Assembly (NCBI RefSeq): GCF_002575655.3
Contig: NC_053036.3
Coordinates: 161,796,627 to 161,860,626, forward strand
Source of the DNA: Aegilops tauschii subsp. strangulata
Taxonomy: Eukaryota > Streptophyta > Magnoliopsida > Poales > Poaceae
Direction: 5' to 3'
DNA: 64,000 nucleotides
The position numbers and the translations under genes are program-made. Positions within the stretch are counted from its first letter, which is position 1, and every line of letters begins with the position of its first letter. Below, one piece after another: positions 11,922 through 24,606 of the stretch. Below the pieces are notes generated by a model, which searched no databases, was not told the DNA's origin, and worked only from the letters and a program-made list of their open reading frames with translations.

Positions 11922-12437
11922 TGTCGTGGAATTGTCACGGCAGATGTCCTTGAGCTAGGACTTAGTCGTGGAGCCATCGCAGCTAGGAAGCTTAAAGGGG
12001 TTAAACGGGACAAGGAACACGGGGGTATCCTGGTTCGGCCCCTTACGGTGAAGGTAAAAGCCTACGTCCGGTTGAGGTGGTATTGATTGGGGTTTCGATG
12101 ACCAGGGAGCTTAATTGCTATGCCTGGCTCTCGACGAGATCTTACTCCTTCCTAAACCGCCGCCGGATCGTCCCTTTATATAGAGAGGTTGACGCCCAGC
12201 GGCTCTCAGAGTCCCGGCCGGCTCATAAGAGTGTCCGGCTCGGACTCTCAACTATTCTTGCCTTACACTACAAGTCTTGCCATACGGCGGTTTATCACTA
12301 CGGGCCTTAAGCCATCTCCAGGTCTTAGGCCCATCATTGACCCGCCGTCTTCAAGCTCGGTACTGGGCTTTGCGTGATGACCATTACGAGTAACCCGGCC
12401 CTCCTGGCGGGTGACTCTAAGGGTTATATCCTCAACA
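11922..12437 (-). repeat. 5' LTR of the Tat-type Gypsy element
   Basis: The 516-bp block starts TGTCGTGG on the plus strand and ends CTCAACA, so read in element orientation it runs TGTTGAGG to CACGACA with TG/CA ends. It is followed by the primer binding site on the element side and by foreign integrase sequence on the other. Only one LTR is visible, so no LTR pair can be compared. The right target-site copy would be GGTAT (12438-12442); its partner lies outside the window. Confidence 0.82.
12174..12183 (-). promoter_or_regulatory. TATA box in the Gypsy 5' LTR
   Basis: On the minus strand this reads CTATATAAAG, a good plant TATA box about 340 bp inside the LTR. Transcription would start near 12145 and run toward gag. 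Confidence 0.6.
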
Positions 12438-12905
12438 GGTATGAAGAAGGATATTGCCGAGTATGTAGCTGTATGTGATGTATGTTAGAGAGTGAAGGCA
12501 GAACATCAAAAGCCAGCATGATTGTTACAGCCTATGCCGATACCCGAATGGAAGTGGGATAAACTTGGCATGGATTTTATCACCGGATTGCCCAGGACCA
12601 AATCAGGATATGATTCTATATGGGTAGTAGTTGATCGCTTGACCAAAGTAGCTCACTTTATCCCAGTGAAAACAACCTATACAAGTGCGAAGTTGGCCAA
12701 GATATACATGACCAGGATCGTATGTCTGCATGGAGTTCCGAGGACCATCGTATCAGATAGAGGAACACAGTTTACCTCAAAGTTTTGGCATCAGCTGCAC
12801 CAGACTTTGGGAACGAGATTGGAGTTCAGTACATCATTTCACCCGCAGACGGATGGGCAGACCGAGAGAGTCAACCGGATTCTGGAGGACATGTTGAGGG
12901 CCTGT
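12438..12905 (+). pseudogene. Chromovirus-type Gypsy integrase fragment
   Basis: About 155 codons of a plus-strand Gypsy integrase survive. They begin at the end of the zinc-binding part (CDVC), which carries an in-frame TAG at 12484-12486. The catalytic core follows with GMDFITGLP (first Asp), VSDRGTQFTS (second Asp) and SFHPQTDGQTERVNR (Glu). The left side is cut by insertion of the Tat-type element at 12437 and the right side by E1 at 12906, so this is the oldest layer at this end of the window. The motif wording is that of chromovirus (Tekay-like) Gypsy elements rather than the Tat type beside it. Confidence 0.88.
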
Positions 12906-13236
12906 TGTAACACCCCGAGACCGACGCTTCAGATGCCTTCCATGTTTTCGTTGTCGCCGTGTGTTTTATTTGTTTGTTGCATTTCATCATGCCATCTTTT
13001 GCATTGCATCGGCACTCGTTGCTGTCATTGTTTTTAAACTTGCATCCGCTCGTAGTTGCCGCGTCCCCCCTTGCTTTCATTGACCGTTCCGAGACCAACC
13101 TTATTCTTCGTTTGCCCTCTGGCCTAGACCGGAGTCTCTCTGTACAGTGCGCAGACCCCTCGTGTGCGCGTCCGAAGCTGTCCCGAACCCGAACCTCTCA
13201 GTCGTGACCATTGGATCCGGATCATCCCCAAACATC

Positions 13237-13243
13237 TATATAA
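13237..13243 (+). promoter_or_regulatory. TATA box in the E1 5' LTR
   Basis: TATATAA lies about 330 bp into the LTR and is kept at the same place in the other two LTR copies (24938 and 43216). A GC-rich leader follows about 130 bp downstream. Confidence 0.55.
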
Positions 13244-15048
13244 CATCACCATTTTCTTTGTTGGACTATCCTAGCCTATTTTTCTCGATCGTTCGATTTA
13301 AATTGGAGGGCCCAAATAGCCTCTAATCTAATCCCTATGAGATATATATTGACCAACCCTAAAATTGAGGAGAGCTGTCCCATCCTCCGAACCCCTCCGC
13401 CGCCGCCAGCCCCGGTCTCGATCCACCTCGGGATCCCTTCTCCTCGTTTTCCTCCACCCACCAACCAGCGCTCCCCACTGCTCCTCCCCAATTCGCTCGC
13501 CCGGCCAACCAGAGTAGCTCCTCGATCCACTCCACGCCGACCCCCATCGCCCTCCTCCCGTGCTTCCCGTGCGCCACCGCAAGCAGCAGCACCACCGGAG
13601 CTCCCTTCGCCGTCGGTCACTGTAACACCACAAACATTTAACTATGTTTTGTTTATTAAAATTTTGCCAGGAAATTAAATTTTTTATTTTTCTGGATTTA
13701 TTTTTGATCTCAGAATCTCTCTTTTCTTCTAAGTTGTGGAGTTTTCATCCCAAGTGAAAACTTTCCAATTATTATTGGACTTGTTTACCCTCTCAAATAA
13801 AACAATTCCTTTATCAGTGGGATTATTTATAATTATTTTTCCCTGAGCTTTATTTCCCTAAAATGGGTTTTCATAAGTTTTAGGGTCCCATTTGCACTGC
13901 AACCCTTTGATAAATTCATTTAAAAATCCCACCAAAATTTGGGGATGACATGTGATGTTCCTAGATCACTTTTGTGTAAAAATATCCTTTAGTCATTTGG
14001 AGATTTTGAGCTTTACCCCTAGTTTTCAAATCTGGTCCAAATGCACTTTTGCACTACAACCTATTTAAATATTTATTTAAAACTTCCACCAAAATTAGGG
14101 GATGTTAGTAGGAGTATATTATTCATCTTTGTGCAAAAACCCACTGGTGTTCTTTGAAAAATTTGAGCAAAACATCCTCTTTTGCTCTCTGGCCCAGTTT
14201 GGTATTTTCTACTGCAACCATATTTTAACTTGCCCTTTTGCCCATGATTCTTTTTCCTTCTTATAGACCACTCTACCAAACCCTTAAGTCCAGGAGAATG
14301 GACCTATTGGAGTATTTTTGGTCCATGAAACTATGCCTTTTACTTTCTGTCCAGAAATGGTTTTCCCAAAAACTTGCACTATCAAGTTTCTAGTCATGAC
14401 CAACTGACCTTGCCACCATCACCTACACCTAAAGAGACACTGGTCTGGAGCTTTTGGCCACCCCAAGAGTTGCCTAGATGCACCTGGCATTCTGTCAAAC
14501 ACCTTGAGTGCATGCACAGATTCGGCATGATCTTTTGTTTGCGTTGTAAACTTGATCTTCTGACCCAACAAGCTTGTCCACTAAGCTCGTAGCTAACCCT
14601 AACCCAGGCCTGCTAATCCCCAGCCTCATCCTAATCCTCTAGCACGCCCTGGCATTGCGTCGAGCACGTAGCGTGCGTGCGTTGGGCGCGCCCAGAGCGC
14701 ACGTTTTGCACGTGCGCGCACCGAGTTGCCGCGTCCCACTGCCATCGCCCCGCGCTCGTTCTGGCCCTTCCCCACTCGCAGCCGACACGCCCCGACTCCT
14801 CCCTCACCGCAGAGCCGCTCCTGGAGCTCCACAGCGCCACCACCGCAAGCCGCCACCGCCGCTCCGATAGCCTCTGCCATGGACGACGCCGCCCGAGCCA
14901 CTCCAGCGCGCCAGCTGCCCCTTAGAACAGTCCATCCTCATCCGCTCGCCCTGCCCAGCCCGCTAACCTCCACCACGTCGCCCTGCCAGCAACAGAACGG
15001 TGGTTCGCCGGCGAGCTTATCCGCAGCCACGGGACCGACGTCGCCACC

Positions 15049-15056
15049 TATATATA
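15049..15056 (+). promoter_or_regulatory. TATA box in the solo LTR
   Basis: TATATATA is followed by AGGCCCTTCTCCG and a GC-rich leader. A strong splice donor GTAAGTACG follows at 15614. This looks like a retained LTR promoter with a leader. Confidence 0.55.
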
Positions 15057-16980
15057 GGCCCTTCTCCGACTCCCCTCGACATCGAGCAGTGCTCCAATCC
15101 TCCCTTAGAGCTACCCCAAGCCACGGATTGACCGGAAGAGGCCATCTCCTTCACCTCCGGCCGAGACGCTCGTCGCCGCCCTTCTGTCTATTCCGACACC
15201 AACAGAGCCCCTCCCTTCGCCCTATCACCACCATTAGCTCCACCATGACCCCTAGGATCCTTTCCAGCATTCAATTTTGCCTGGGAGTCGAGGTGTGCAA
15301 AGCTTCACCCCCTCCCGAAGCTTCCCCTCCGCCATGAAGGAAGGGCTACTCGCCCTCGAGCTCCGCCGCTCCCCTAACCTCCTCCAATGGATGCGCCATC
15401 TTCCCCCGAGCACGTGCATATCCAGAGCGCATCGTTTGGTGCCCTTTGTCGCCGGCAATCATCGCCGGAGCTTGCCTCTGTCTCTGGCACAGCCGCGCGC
15501 GGAGGGAAGAAGATGAACCCGACAGGTTGGGACCACCTGTCGGTGAGCCAGCCCAAGCCGCTAGTGGCGCAACCCGGCTGATACGTTTTCCCTCTGGTGG
15601 AAGCGTATTTCCGGTAAGTACGTCTTCCCTTCTCTGGAAACGTATTCTTAGCCGATGCGTTTTCTTTTTTCTGGTTTTATTAAAACAGAACATTGACTAA
15701 ACTTTGACTGCGCTTATCTTTTCAAATAAAACTCCAAATGCATTGATTCTTTTTCCTACCTTTCTCAAATTCTGTCTAGTTTATTTTAGTATTTATTTGA
15801 AAATTTTCCAAACAACTTTTTTGTACTGTTTTGAAACTATGTTTTAATTTGAATATTTTCAAAAATAGGATTTTTGGAGAGAGGAGAAAACTTTCAGAAG
15901 TTCTGGAATGCACCCTGCCTCTCCACAACTTGAAGGCAAGCATTCTGAACCCGGGCATAATATTTTTGTGTGTTGTTTGATACGGTTACAACACCACCTT
16001 GACATGGAGCATTCGTTATTTTATGTGGCGATACAATCATACGCATGAGTGCATAATGAAGATTCTTTGCTGTTAGAAATGGATATGCTGGTGATAGTAA
16101 TCATCCTCGTATGCTTTTCATGCATACCGGAAGGAAGCCGGGAAAGTCTGTGTCTTGGGTAGACACGAGCTTGTCCCTAGTTCCTCGTCGAGACGAGTGT
16201 GTCCGGTATGGCATGATGAGGTATGATGAGTGGTGATTCTGTCTGTTAGTTGAAATATATTTGTTATGCTAATCATGCATGGGATACTTGAACCTCCTGA
16301 GTCGGCCGTAGATCGAGTCTTGTTCCATTGACCCCCATACTTGTTTCGTACTACCACTTGTCCCTGCCGCAGGTAGGGTACGGTTCAGTAAGTTGTCAAC
16401 CCCTTCCAAGCACACACCGTACAGAGAGGCCATGGTGGAAGATACCGGCTGCATCCTGTAGGCATGCCACCTGGTCCGGGGGCATGGGTGTTTCCGGTTG
16501 GGACCGAGAGGGGGGCACCCCTTAGAGCGCGCGATATAAATTTGATCCCATGCTACGCGAGGTTGTAGCCTCCCCACTTAGAGTTTTGCTTAACAGGTGT
16601 TGTGGGTGATTCCAGACACCGGTAAGTTAGGCTGGTGTGTGCGGTCAGGTGTGTTTTCAATTAAAAGACCGTAGATGGAATTAGTCCCGATGGACTAAAG
16701 AAATCCGTTACTCGTGGGTAAAGAGTACACCCTCTGCAGAGGTTAAATCTATTCGAATAGCCGTGTCCATGGGTAAGGACTACAGTCTGAGATGGGTTAA
16801 GTGTCGGTCTTAGTGTCGGTCTTCGGAGGAGACACTGTTAAACCAGAACATGGATCATGACTTGTGACTTATGATGATTATGATTATTATTATATTGGAC
16901 TAACCCTTTTATTACTTAAATTATTGAGTATCCCTGGGACGGTTCTACCTCCTGGATATTCATTGTGATTATTTTCTTAT

Positions 16981-17265
16981 AAGCCCTTTATGTGGTGTCG
17001 CTCAGACGCCCGACTGTGGCATGCATTGTTATTTGTTTACTTTATAAGCCCTTTATGTGGTGTCGCTCAGACGCCCGACTATGGCAGGCATTGTTATTTG
17101 TTTACTTTATAAGCCCTTTATGTGGTGTCGCTCAGACGCCCGACTGTGGCATGTTTGTTACTTATTTTACCTATAAGCTCTTTATGTGGTGTCGCTCAGA
17201 CGCCCGGCTGAGGCGTGCTTTATACTATTATCCTTTCGAGGCGTCGCTTCAGACACCCGATCGGT
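16981..17265 (+). repeat. 65-bp tandem repeat in the solo LTR
   Basis: Four units beginning AAGCCCTTTATGTGGTGTCG start at 16981, 17046, 17111 and 17175, with a decayed fifth around 17238. Each unit contains GTCGCTCAGACGCCCG. Spacing is 64-65 bp. Confidence 0.85.
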
Positions 17266-20200
17266 GCATTTTTTATCTCTATTCTCGGATTGCATATTCA
17301 TGTTTTATATGAACAACCTGCATGCGTGCATCATGGATTTTTATTTCGTGACTGACATTGTGATCATAGAAATTTTCAGAGCATGATTATCATTCGTTGT
17401 ATTATACCCGCGTTCATAATGTTTGCGAGTACATTCAAAAGTACTCACTGGCTTGTCCCTGGCTATTGTCTTGGCCAGATTTCGTGCAAGGAGAGGAGCG
17501 TTGCGAAGACAGTCCTGGAACCTACGCAATGATGATAGCAGCCTCGCGAAGATAGGAGTTATCCTGGTCAGCTGTTCCTGTGGGAAATGGAGTCCCATAG
17601 ACGCAGATGAACCACAAACAGCTTCCGCCATCAACCACTAGAAACCATTTGTTGTACTCATAGGCCACAATGGTCTTGTACTACATATTTTGTACTTTGC
17701 TTGGAATTTCTGTATCAAGTTGGTGCCTCATCAGCTAACAGTAATCCTGGGGCTGGTGAGCACAAGGGCCATTTTCTGGGAAATTAATATCCCGAAAATC
17801 CGGTCCTGACAGTCACCACCACCAAGTCGTCCCGCTCCCTGCCATCTCCCTCCTCTCGCTTTCTCTGCTTCCTCTGGATGCCTCTCACCTCTCGGCCTCT
17901 CTCTCTGTTCAAGCAGGAGCAGTCTCGCCATCGCCGGGAACGGGTCCCTTCGTCCCGGATCCGTCCTGATCAGGCCGCCTCCAGCCGTCCCCGCCGCCAA
18001 GTGCCGCCGACGACCCCCATCTTCCAATCGCTGCGCCAAGTCCCTCGCCCCGTCTCTGCTTCCCTACTCCAAATCGAACGCCAAGCCGCCGCCCTGGAGC
18101 TTCTCCGCCGCCGACGCCCTTCTCCAGCGCCCCAAGTCCCGCCATGAACGCCCGTCGACAGCGTCGCCTTGACCCTGCCTCTCCTCCTCGAGCTCGTTCC
18201 TCGAGCACGACACAGGTCCAGCGCCCGCGGCCCCGGCCTCGTCCCTGCCTTCAAGTCGCCGCTCCACCGCCGGAGACCAAGTTGCTGCCGCGCCTGACCC
18301 CTGCCTCGACCTGCTGTCGCGCCCCTTCTTCCTCTGCTTCGAGGACGAGCCAGGCGCCCGCGTTGACTTCTCGTCGCGAGGCTCCTGCCGACCCCGTCCG
18401 CATCGCCAAGGCCCAGCAGCCGCATCCAGACCTGCAGGCCCAGCGGCCTCCCCCCAACTCCTGGGCCGAGCCCATGGGTGAGCTTCCCCAGCCCCTCCAG
18501 TTTCGGCCTTTTTTTAGGTTCTGCGAATTTGCCAATTATCCAGAAAACTGCATATTTACAGTTTACCCCTTCATGTTCAGGCATATAATAACTCCACAAC
18601 CATGCACTGGATTAAAATGATTTAAACATGTAAATGCTTAGAATTTCATCTAGTTTCATAATATCCAACTTTCATCCATGCTTAAAATGTTTAAACTTGC
18701 TGTTTGTTTAATTTTCATAAATGCCATGTTAAAATGATTTATTTCATAATTATCTAACCGTAGCTCCGATTTTAATAAACTTTATATGTAAATGGGGTAG
18801 AAAAATGCCTAGTTTAACATGGTGTACTTTATTTTACTGTTTAACAACATTAAAATTGTGTTTGGGGTAGAACAGTAGTAAATTCAAAATATGCATGTGG
18901 GGATTTTCCGGAATTGTTATTTGTTGTTCCGGCCTCATTTAAACTTGCCTAAATAGTTAGTTTACTTATGCTTCACCTCTTGCCATGTTAATCAACATTT
19001 AATATTGTTGGGTACATAACCGAGAGAACTAACCAATTGATGTGGTGTTTCGTCAATATGCAACTCGTTGCATATTGAGCTCCACTTAACTTGTAGTTTT
19101 GTTTGTGCACTTTGCCATGCCATGCCTCTTTAAACCGGACATGCATCATACTTGATTGTGCATCATGCCATGTTTATGTGATGATTGTTTACTATGTTGC
19201 TTGCTTCTTTCCGGTTGCGCTTCTCCTTGATAGTTCCGGTTACGTTGCGATTGTGAGGATCCGTTCGACTACGTCCGTTTGTCTACTTCATGGACTCGTT
19301 CTTCTTCCTACCGGGATCTCAGGCAAGATGACCATACCCTCGAAATCACTTCTATCTTTTCTTGCTAGTTGTTTGCTCTATTGCTATGCCGCGCTACCTA
19401 CCGCTTGCTATATCATGCCTCCCATATTGCCATGTCAAACCTCTAACCCACCTTTCCTAGCAAACCGATGTTTGGCTATGTTACCGCTTTTGCTCAGCCC
19501 CTCTTATAGCGTTGATAGTTGCAGGTGAAGTTGAAGCTGGTTCCATGTTGGAACATGGATATGTTGGGATATCACAATATCTCTTATTTAATTAATGCAT
19601 CTATATACTTGGTAAAGGGTGGAAGGCTCGGCCTTATGCCTGGTGTTTTGTTCCACTCTTGCCGCCCTAGTTTCCGTCATACCGGTGTTATGTTCCCTGA
19701 TTTTGTGTTCCTTACGCGGTTGGGTGATTTATGGGACCCCCTTGACAGTTCGCTTTGAATAAAACTCCTCCGGCAAGGCCCAACCTTGGTTTTAACATTT
19801 GCCACCTAAGCCTTTTTTCCCTTGGGTTCTACAGACTCAAGGGTCATCTTTATTTTAACCCCCCCGGGCCAGTGCTCCTTCGAGTGTTGGTCCGAACCGA
19901 GCTGCCTGCGGGGCCACCTTGGGGAAACTTGAGGGCTAGTTTTACTCGTAGCTAGTCTCATCCGGTGTTGCCCTGAGAACGAGATATGTGCAGCTCCTAT
20001 CGGGATTTGTCGGCACATCGGGCGGCTTTGCTGGTCTTGTTTTACCATTGTCGAAATGTCTTGTAAACCGGGATTCCGAGACTGATCGGGTCTTCCCGGG
20101 AGAAGGAATATCCTTCGTTGACCATGAGAGCTTATAATGGGCTAAGTTAGGACACCCCTGCAGGGTATTATCTTTCGAAAGCCGTGCCCGCGGTTATGTG

Positions 20201-20943
20201 GCAGATGGGAATTTGTTAATGTCCGGTTGTAGAGAACTTGACACTTGACTTAATTAAAATACATCAACCGCGTGTGTAGCCGTGATGGTCTCTTCTCGGC
20301 GGAGTCCGGGAAGTGAACACGGTTCTTGTGTTATGGTTGTGCGTAAGTAGTTTCAGGATCACTTCTTGATCACTTGTAGCTTCACGACCATTGCGTTGCT
20401 CCTCTTCTTGCTCTTATTTGCGTATGTTAGCCACCATACATGCTAGTGCTTGCTGCAGCTCCACCTCACTACCCTTTCCTACCCATAAGCTTAAATAGTC
20501 TTGATCTCGCGCGTGTGAGATTGCCGAGTCCTCGTGACTCACCAAATACTTCCAACAGTTGCAGGTGTCGATGATACCAGTGCAGGTGATGCTACCGAGC
20601 TCTAACGGGAGTTCGACGAGGACCTTGGTCGTTACTATGTTTCGTTTCCTGTTGATCAGTAGTGGAGCCCAGTTGGGACGATCGGGGATCTAGCAGTTGG
20701 GTTATCTTCTTTTCTTTTGGCTTTGACCGTAGTCGGTCTATGTGTGTACTCTGATTGATGTATGATTTATTTAAGTATTGTGTGAAGTGGCGATTGTAAG
20801 CCAACTCTCTTTATCCCATTCTTGTTCATTACATGTGATTGTGTGAAGATGACCGTTCTTGCGACAAAACCTACAATGCGGTTATGCCTCTAAGTCGTGC
20901 CTCGACACGTGGGAGATATAACCGCATCGTGGGTGTTACAAGT

Positions 20944-20958
20944 TGGTAATCAGAGCCA
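20944..20958 (+). other. Primer binding site of E1 (left copy)
   Basis: TGGTAATCAGAGCCA lies 3 bp after the LTR end. It resembles the initiator-Met tRNA site TGGTATCAGAGCC with one extra A. The same variant is at 39219-39233 in the right copy. Confidence 0.75.
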
Positions 20959-23900
20959 TCCCCGACTTAGGAGCCCCCTGCTTGATCGAATCGCTGGCGT
21001 TGTTGAGTCTAGAACAAAAAATGTTTTGAGTCTTAGGATTATATATATCGGAGAGTAGGATTCTTTTTACTCCTCAGTCCCTTCGTCGCTCTGGTGAGGC
21101 CTCCTGACGTAGAAGTTTTGACTCTCCTCTCCTCAAATTTCACGAAATTTTTTTTAGGATCACGCGGGTATCTTGGAATCGTTCCGATGGTTTTGTGACG
21201 AGAACATTGTTCTTGGTGCCTCCTGACATTTAGGGGTTGTGGCAGTGTCCTGGGGAGTTGAGCTCCGAGGTGTTGTCGTCACAATTTTATCGTTGCAGTT
21301 CTGGAATACCTGAGTTTCGCCGACATCGAAAATCTCTTTTATGCAGTTGTTGGTGAGATCACCTCGACGCCACCCAGTACTGGGGCGGGAGTTCGGGAGT
21401 ATTTCCATAACTCGTATAACGGATGCTTTTCGAAGGTTGAGGTACACGATTTCTGAAGTTTTCTTGGTTATGTGTTGACGGATGGATACAGCTGGATCTA
21501 GGGATTGTTAGTTTGGGTGAGATATATTGTGTCCCCTGTATCCCCAACACCAGATTGCATAACCAGAAAGTTTCGGGAGTTTATAAGTGGGAATTCAAGT
21601 AGCTCCTAGATTATCTTTCCAACAGACACATGATACGATATGGGATCTATCATATGTTTGTTTCCGGCTTATTTCCTAAGCCAATCCTTTGTTTTGTTTT
21701 GGTTTGTGGTATTCGAGTTGCGTCGAAGTCAAGTGTTGATTCCCTACCTTTCCTAAGCGGTGTTCTCATACTTCTATGTGAATACCAATCCTTCTTGATC
21801 ATCGAGATTGTCATCCCAATTCTTTCCAACCGGCGTGTTTCTCTTCAAGTGCATCCAGTCATTCCAACTTTCGCAAGATCAGTTCTAAGCTTTTTCTCAA
21901 CGGTGTTCGTTTCATCCGACCCAAGTTGCCTTTGTTTTCCCGCCCTCCCACCCTTTTCTTCAAGGACTCGATTTCTTAATCAAGTATCTTTTTTATTGAT
22001 GCGAAGTCTCTTCATTCTTTTCTTTCAATGTTCTCATCCGGTGATTTCCCATGAAGATACTAACGGAGCTTCAAGTTTATTATTCTTCGTTCTTTTTCTT
22101 CTCCGGTGGACTCAAGTCAAGCTTTCAGTGTTGATCGTATTCTTTTCCTCGTTTCAAATGCTTTCTCATGTCGGTGCATCTCTTAATCATCCACCTCTTG
22201 CTATTCATGTTATCTGGAGTGCGGAAGATATCTCAGAAGATTCACATTTCCATTCCCAATCCGTTCAAGCTATCTCGAGGTTGTTATCTCTTTTGAGCCA
22301 TTTAATTCAGCCAGTGCAATCTTTCTTTTAATCATTCAACGGTGTATCTTTTGAGTGGGCCCTAAACCACAGGTCTTTTTCCAGGATCTTACCTGACTCT
22401 GCTAATTTTTCTGGAGTTATTCTCAAATTCATTTCAAAGTTTGACGTAAGAATGAATTTTCATCAGTCATATGTCTTTCTCCAAGATCTTTCAAAATCTT
22501 TCATCGTTGGTTCATCATTTCTATTATCCATTGTTCCGGAGTGTCTCAATAATTTTGGTGGTATTTCTCGTCGTCATTCTCGGATTTTCAAGACCGAAGA
22601 AGAATTTTTCCTCCAAATCCTTACCCGTATTTCCAAAGATGCATAGTTCAAGCTTGATGCCATCCTCTCATAATTGTTTTTGATTGTGTGAATTCTTTTC
22701 ACCCATCCGGAGCAATTCAAGAGTCTTTTCAGTTTGATTCTCCAGATCTCATCATCTCGAAATTATTCATTCTCAGCTTTCGGATCTCGTTCTCCAAATC
22801 TTACCGGTGCATCATTCAAGTATTCTCTAATCAGCTCGTCATCTATTCGTTCACTTGTATCTAAATCCCCTCAAGTATCTTCTTTCGTTTTCCAATTCTT
22901 CCCGGTGAATTGTGCCTTTGCTACTTTCATTTTCAGTTCTTGCGATGGTTTGTTTAAGATTCCTCTTCGTTTGGCATCGTATCAATTCATTTGTTATCTC
23001 ATAATCCTACCGGTGGTTTGTTCAACATTCCTATTCCTTTATTATCGTATCAATTCATTCGTTCTTTCCAATCCTCCCAGTGATTCGGCGAAGAATTCTT
23101 CAAGTTGGCGCTATATCCCTCTTCAATCCTTGCAAAAGAAATAAGTGGCATGCCAAATCCATTGCTTGTCATCAATTTAAATTGGTGAAGGATATGTATA
23201 ACATAATTCTTATTCTTGTTTCATCCAAGTGATTAATTTCTTCTTTCCGGAGTTGTTCATCATATCACATTCTCGGTTCGAGTTGCTTCATCTTTCTTTT
23301 CCGGAGTTCCAAGTTTTCTGCTTTATCTCGTCGCGAAGCTCCATCTAAATCATTGCAAGGATCACCTTGTTCTTTCAACTTCTCTTCCTTTCTATCATTC
23401 TTTTATTACGGGAGTTCTCACGAAGGCTCTACATGGTGGTTCATCAAGGATCACTTTCATTCTTCAATTGTTCGTCAAGATTTCTCACGGATTTAAGATC
23501 CGCGAAGCTATACTCTAAAATAAACATGGTGTTCAACACACGTTTTGTTTTGGGGAGTTCAAGTATCATTCTTGTTGCATTCCGAAGTGCAATTCTTCCT
23601 ACCTTATATTTTGAGATGGTAATATGTCTTTCTTGACAATTTCTTTTTGTGCTTCATGATTCACATGTTGTCAAGAATGAGGTATTTTAAATCCATTAAT
23701 CTCTTCGTTTGAGTTATCTTGTGTCATATTCCGCTTAAAGCATTTCCTAAGGAATGTTACTATTGTGGTGCTTATCAATGATCCAAGTTATCTCTTTATC
23801 ATCTTGGTGGAAGAAGTTTTTCATCTCTTTGGTGTTCTCAATCAAATTAATTGATACCGCTAGTGGCTGGTTATAACCTCAAATGTTGGAAGTTTTCCAT

Positions 23901-24606
23901 AAGCCCACAACAAGCGTCTTTTCGTTGTTGATTTTCCAACAACTCTGTTCAACCCTTCTTCGTAAGGATGTTCTCAAATTCATTTCTAGTAGAAGATGTT
24001 CTTCTTCTTCGTTCTTTTCACTCCATTATTCATTCCGGAGGCTTTCTGATATTGCTCTCTTCGAACCATCATCTTTTCATATCAAGATCATGTTTTCTTT
24101 TCCTTTCAGGCCCAATTAACAGGAGTGTCGTGTCCTCCATTCAAGTTCTCTCATCTTAACAAGTTTTGCCTCTCTTTTCAATCGGAGCGCTATCTGAAAT
24201 CCTTCTTACCACTGGTGCCATTCTTTTTATAGTTCCGGAGGTAGTGTGTTGTTGATTTCAACAAGCATCATCCAATCAAGTTAATGTTAATTCATTCCAT
24301 TTTCAGTTGGAGTGCTGTTCGAAATATTTCATTCTTATCCCCTCTATATCTTGTGTTAACCGGAGTGGTTTCATTGGCTATCTTGTCATTCTCGCTGTAT
24401 TCCTTGTTCCTCTTGTCCAACGGACTGTTTGCAGTCTCATTCATCTCTGTTGTATTATTTCTTTCAAGTTGTTCAATCTCCCAAGGTTCGTGGTTTCATT
24501 CGTTTGTCAATGAAGCAACTTAGTGTTACCTCTTCTCTTCCTCTTCCGTTTCTCTCTGGTGCCATCCTAGATCTCGGGACGAGATCCTCTCGTAGTGGTG
24601 GAGTGT
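20959..24606 (+). other. Non-coding internal domain of E1 (left copy)
   Basis: About 3.65 kb lies between primer site and 3' LTR. It is pyrimidine-rich on the plus strand. The open frames here, for example 21630-22331 (233 codons, Phe/Ser/Leu-rich), show no retroelement motif on either strand. The right copy breaks this same frame by a small indel (it ends at 40256), so selection for the protein is unlikely. It ends with the hairpin GATCTCG-GGA-CGAGATC at 24570-24586 and a purine-rich GTGGTGGAGTG before the LTR. Confidence 0.7.

Larger units (their letters stand above)
1..12437 (-). mobile_element. Tat/Retand-type Gypsy LTR retrotransposon, left end outside window
   Basis: A Ty3/Gypsy element reads right to left: 5' LTR (12437-11922), primer binding site, gag, protease, RT, RNase H, a second RNase H and integrase, ending at 5451. 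A further 5.4 kb follows before the window edge, with an extra gene on the opposite strand (995-4347). The second RNase H before the integrase and the opposite-strand extra gene are traits known from the Tat/Retand lineage. The 3' LTR is not in the window. The element is defective: gag-pol has three in-frame stops and one frameshift. Its LTR looks like the wheat family Fatima, but that name is from memory and unverified. The right flank after 12437 is an older integrase fragment, so this element inserted into another Gypsy copy. Confidence 0.88.
13621..17811 (+). mobile_element. Solo LTR of a long-LTR Gypsy-type element, nested in the E1 LTR
   Basis: The 4191-bp insert starts TGTAACACCAC and ends GTCCTGACA (TG..CA), flanked by GTCAC at 13616-13620 and 17812-17816. 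Two uninterrupted copies of the host LTR (around 25316 and 43594) show a single GTCAC at the same place, which confirms both ends and the 5-bp target duplication. It contains no primer site, polypurine tract or coding domain, so it is a solo LTR left by LTR-LTR recombination. Inside are a TATA box (15049), a GC-rich stretch about 14640-15600 and a 65-bp tandem repeat. LTRs of this size are known from Tekay/Del-type Gypsy elements in grasses. Confidence 0.85.
12906..20940 (+). repeat. 5' LTR of E1 (left copy), interrupted
   Basis: The first 715 bp (12906-13620) match both truncated 3' LTR copies (24607 on and 42895 on). The match resumes at 17812 after the nested solo LTR. The part 19558-20940 matches 37828-39215. 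The LTR carries a TATA box at 13237, a GC-rich stretch of about 0.9 kb, a long AT-richer part and the terminal GTTACA. Confidence 0.82.

Noticed and set aside
14590..14605. Telomere-like CTAACCCTAACCC
   Set aside because: Only two units; common by chance in GC-rich leaders, no array.
16981..17265. CRISPR-like regular array
   Set aside because: Units are contiguous 65-bp tandem copies without unique spacers, in a plant LTR.
21630..22331. 233-codon plus-strand frame in the E1 internal domain
   Set aside because: Phe/Ser/Leu-rich without motifs; the right copy breaks the same frame by a small indel, so it is chance in pyrimidine-rich DNA.
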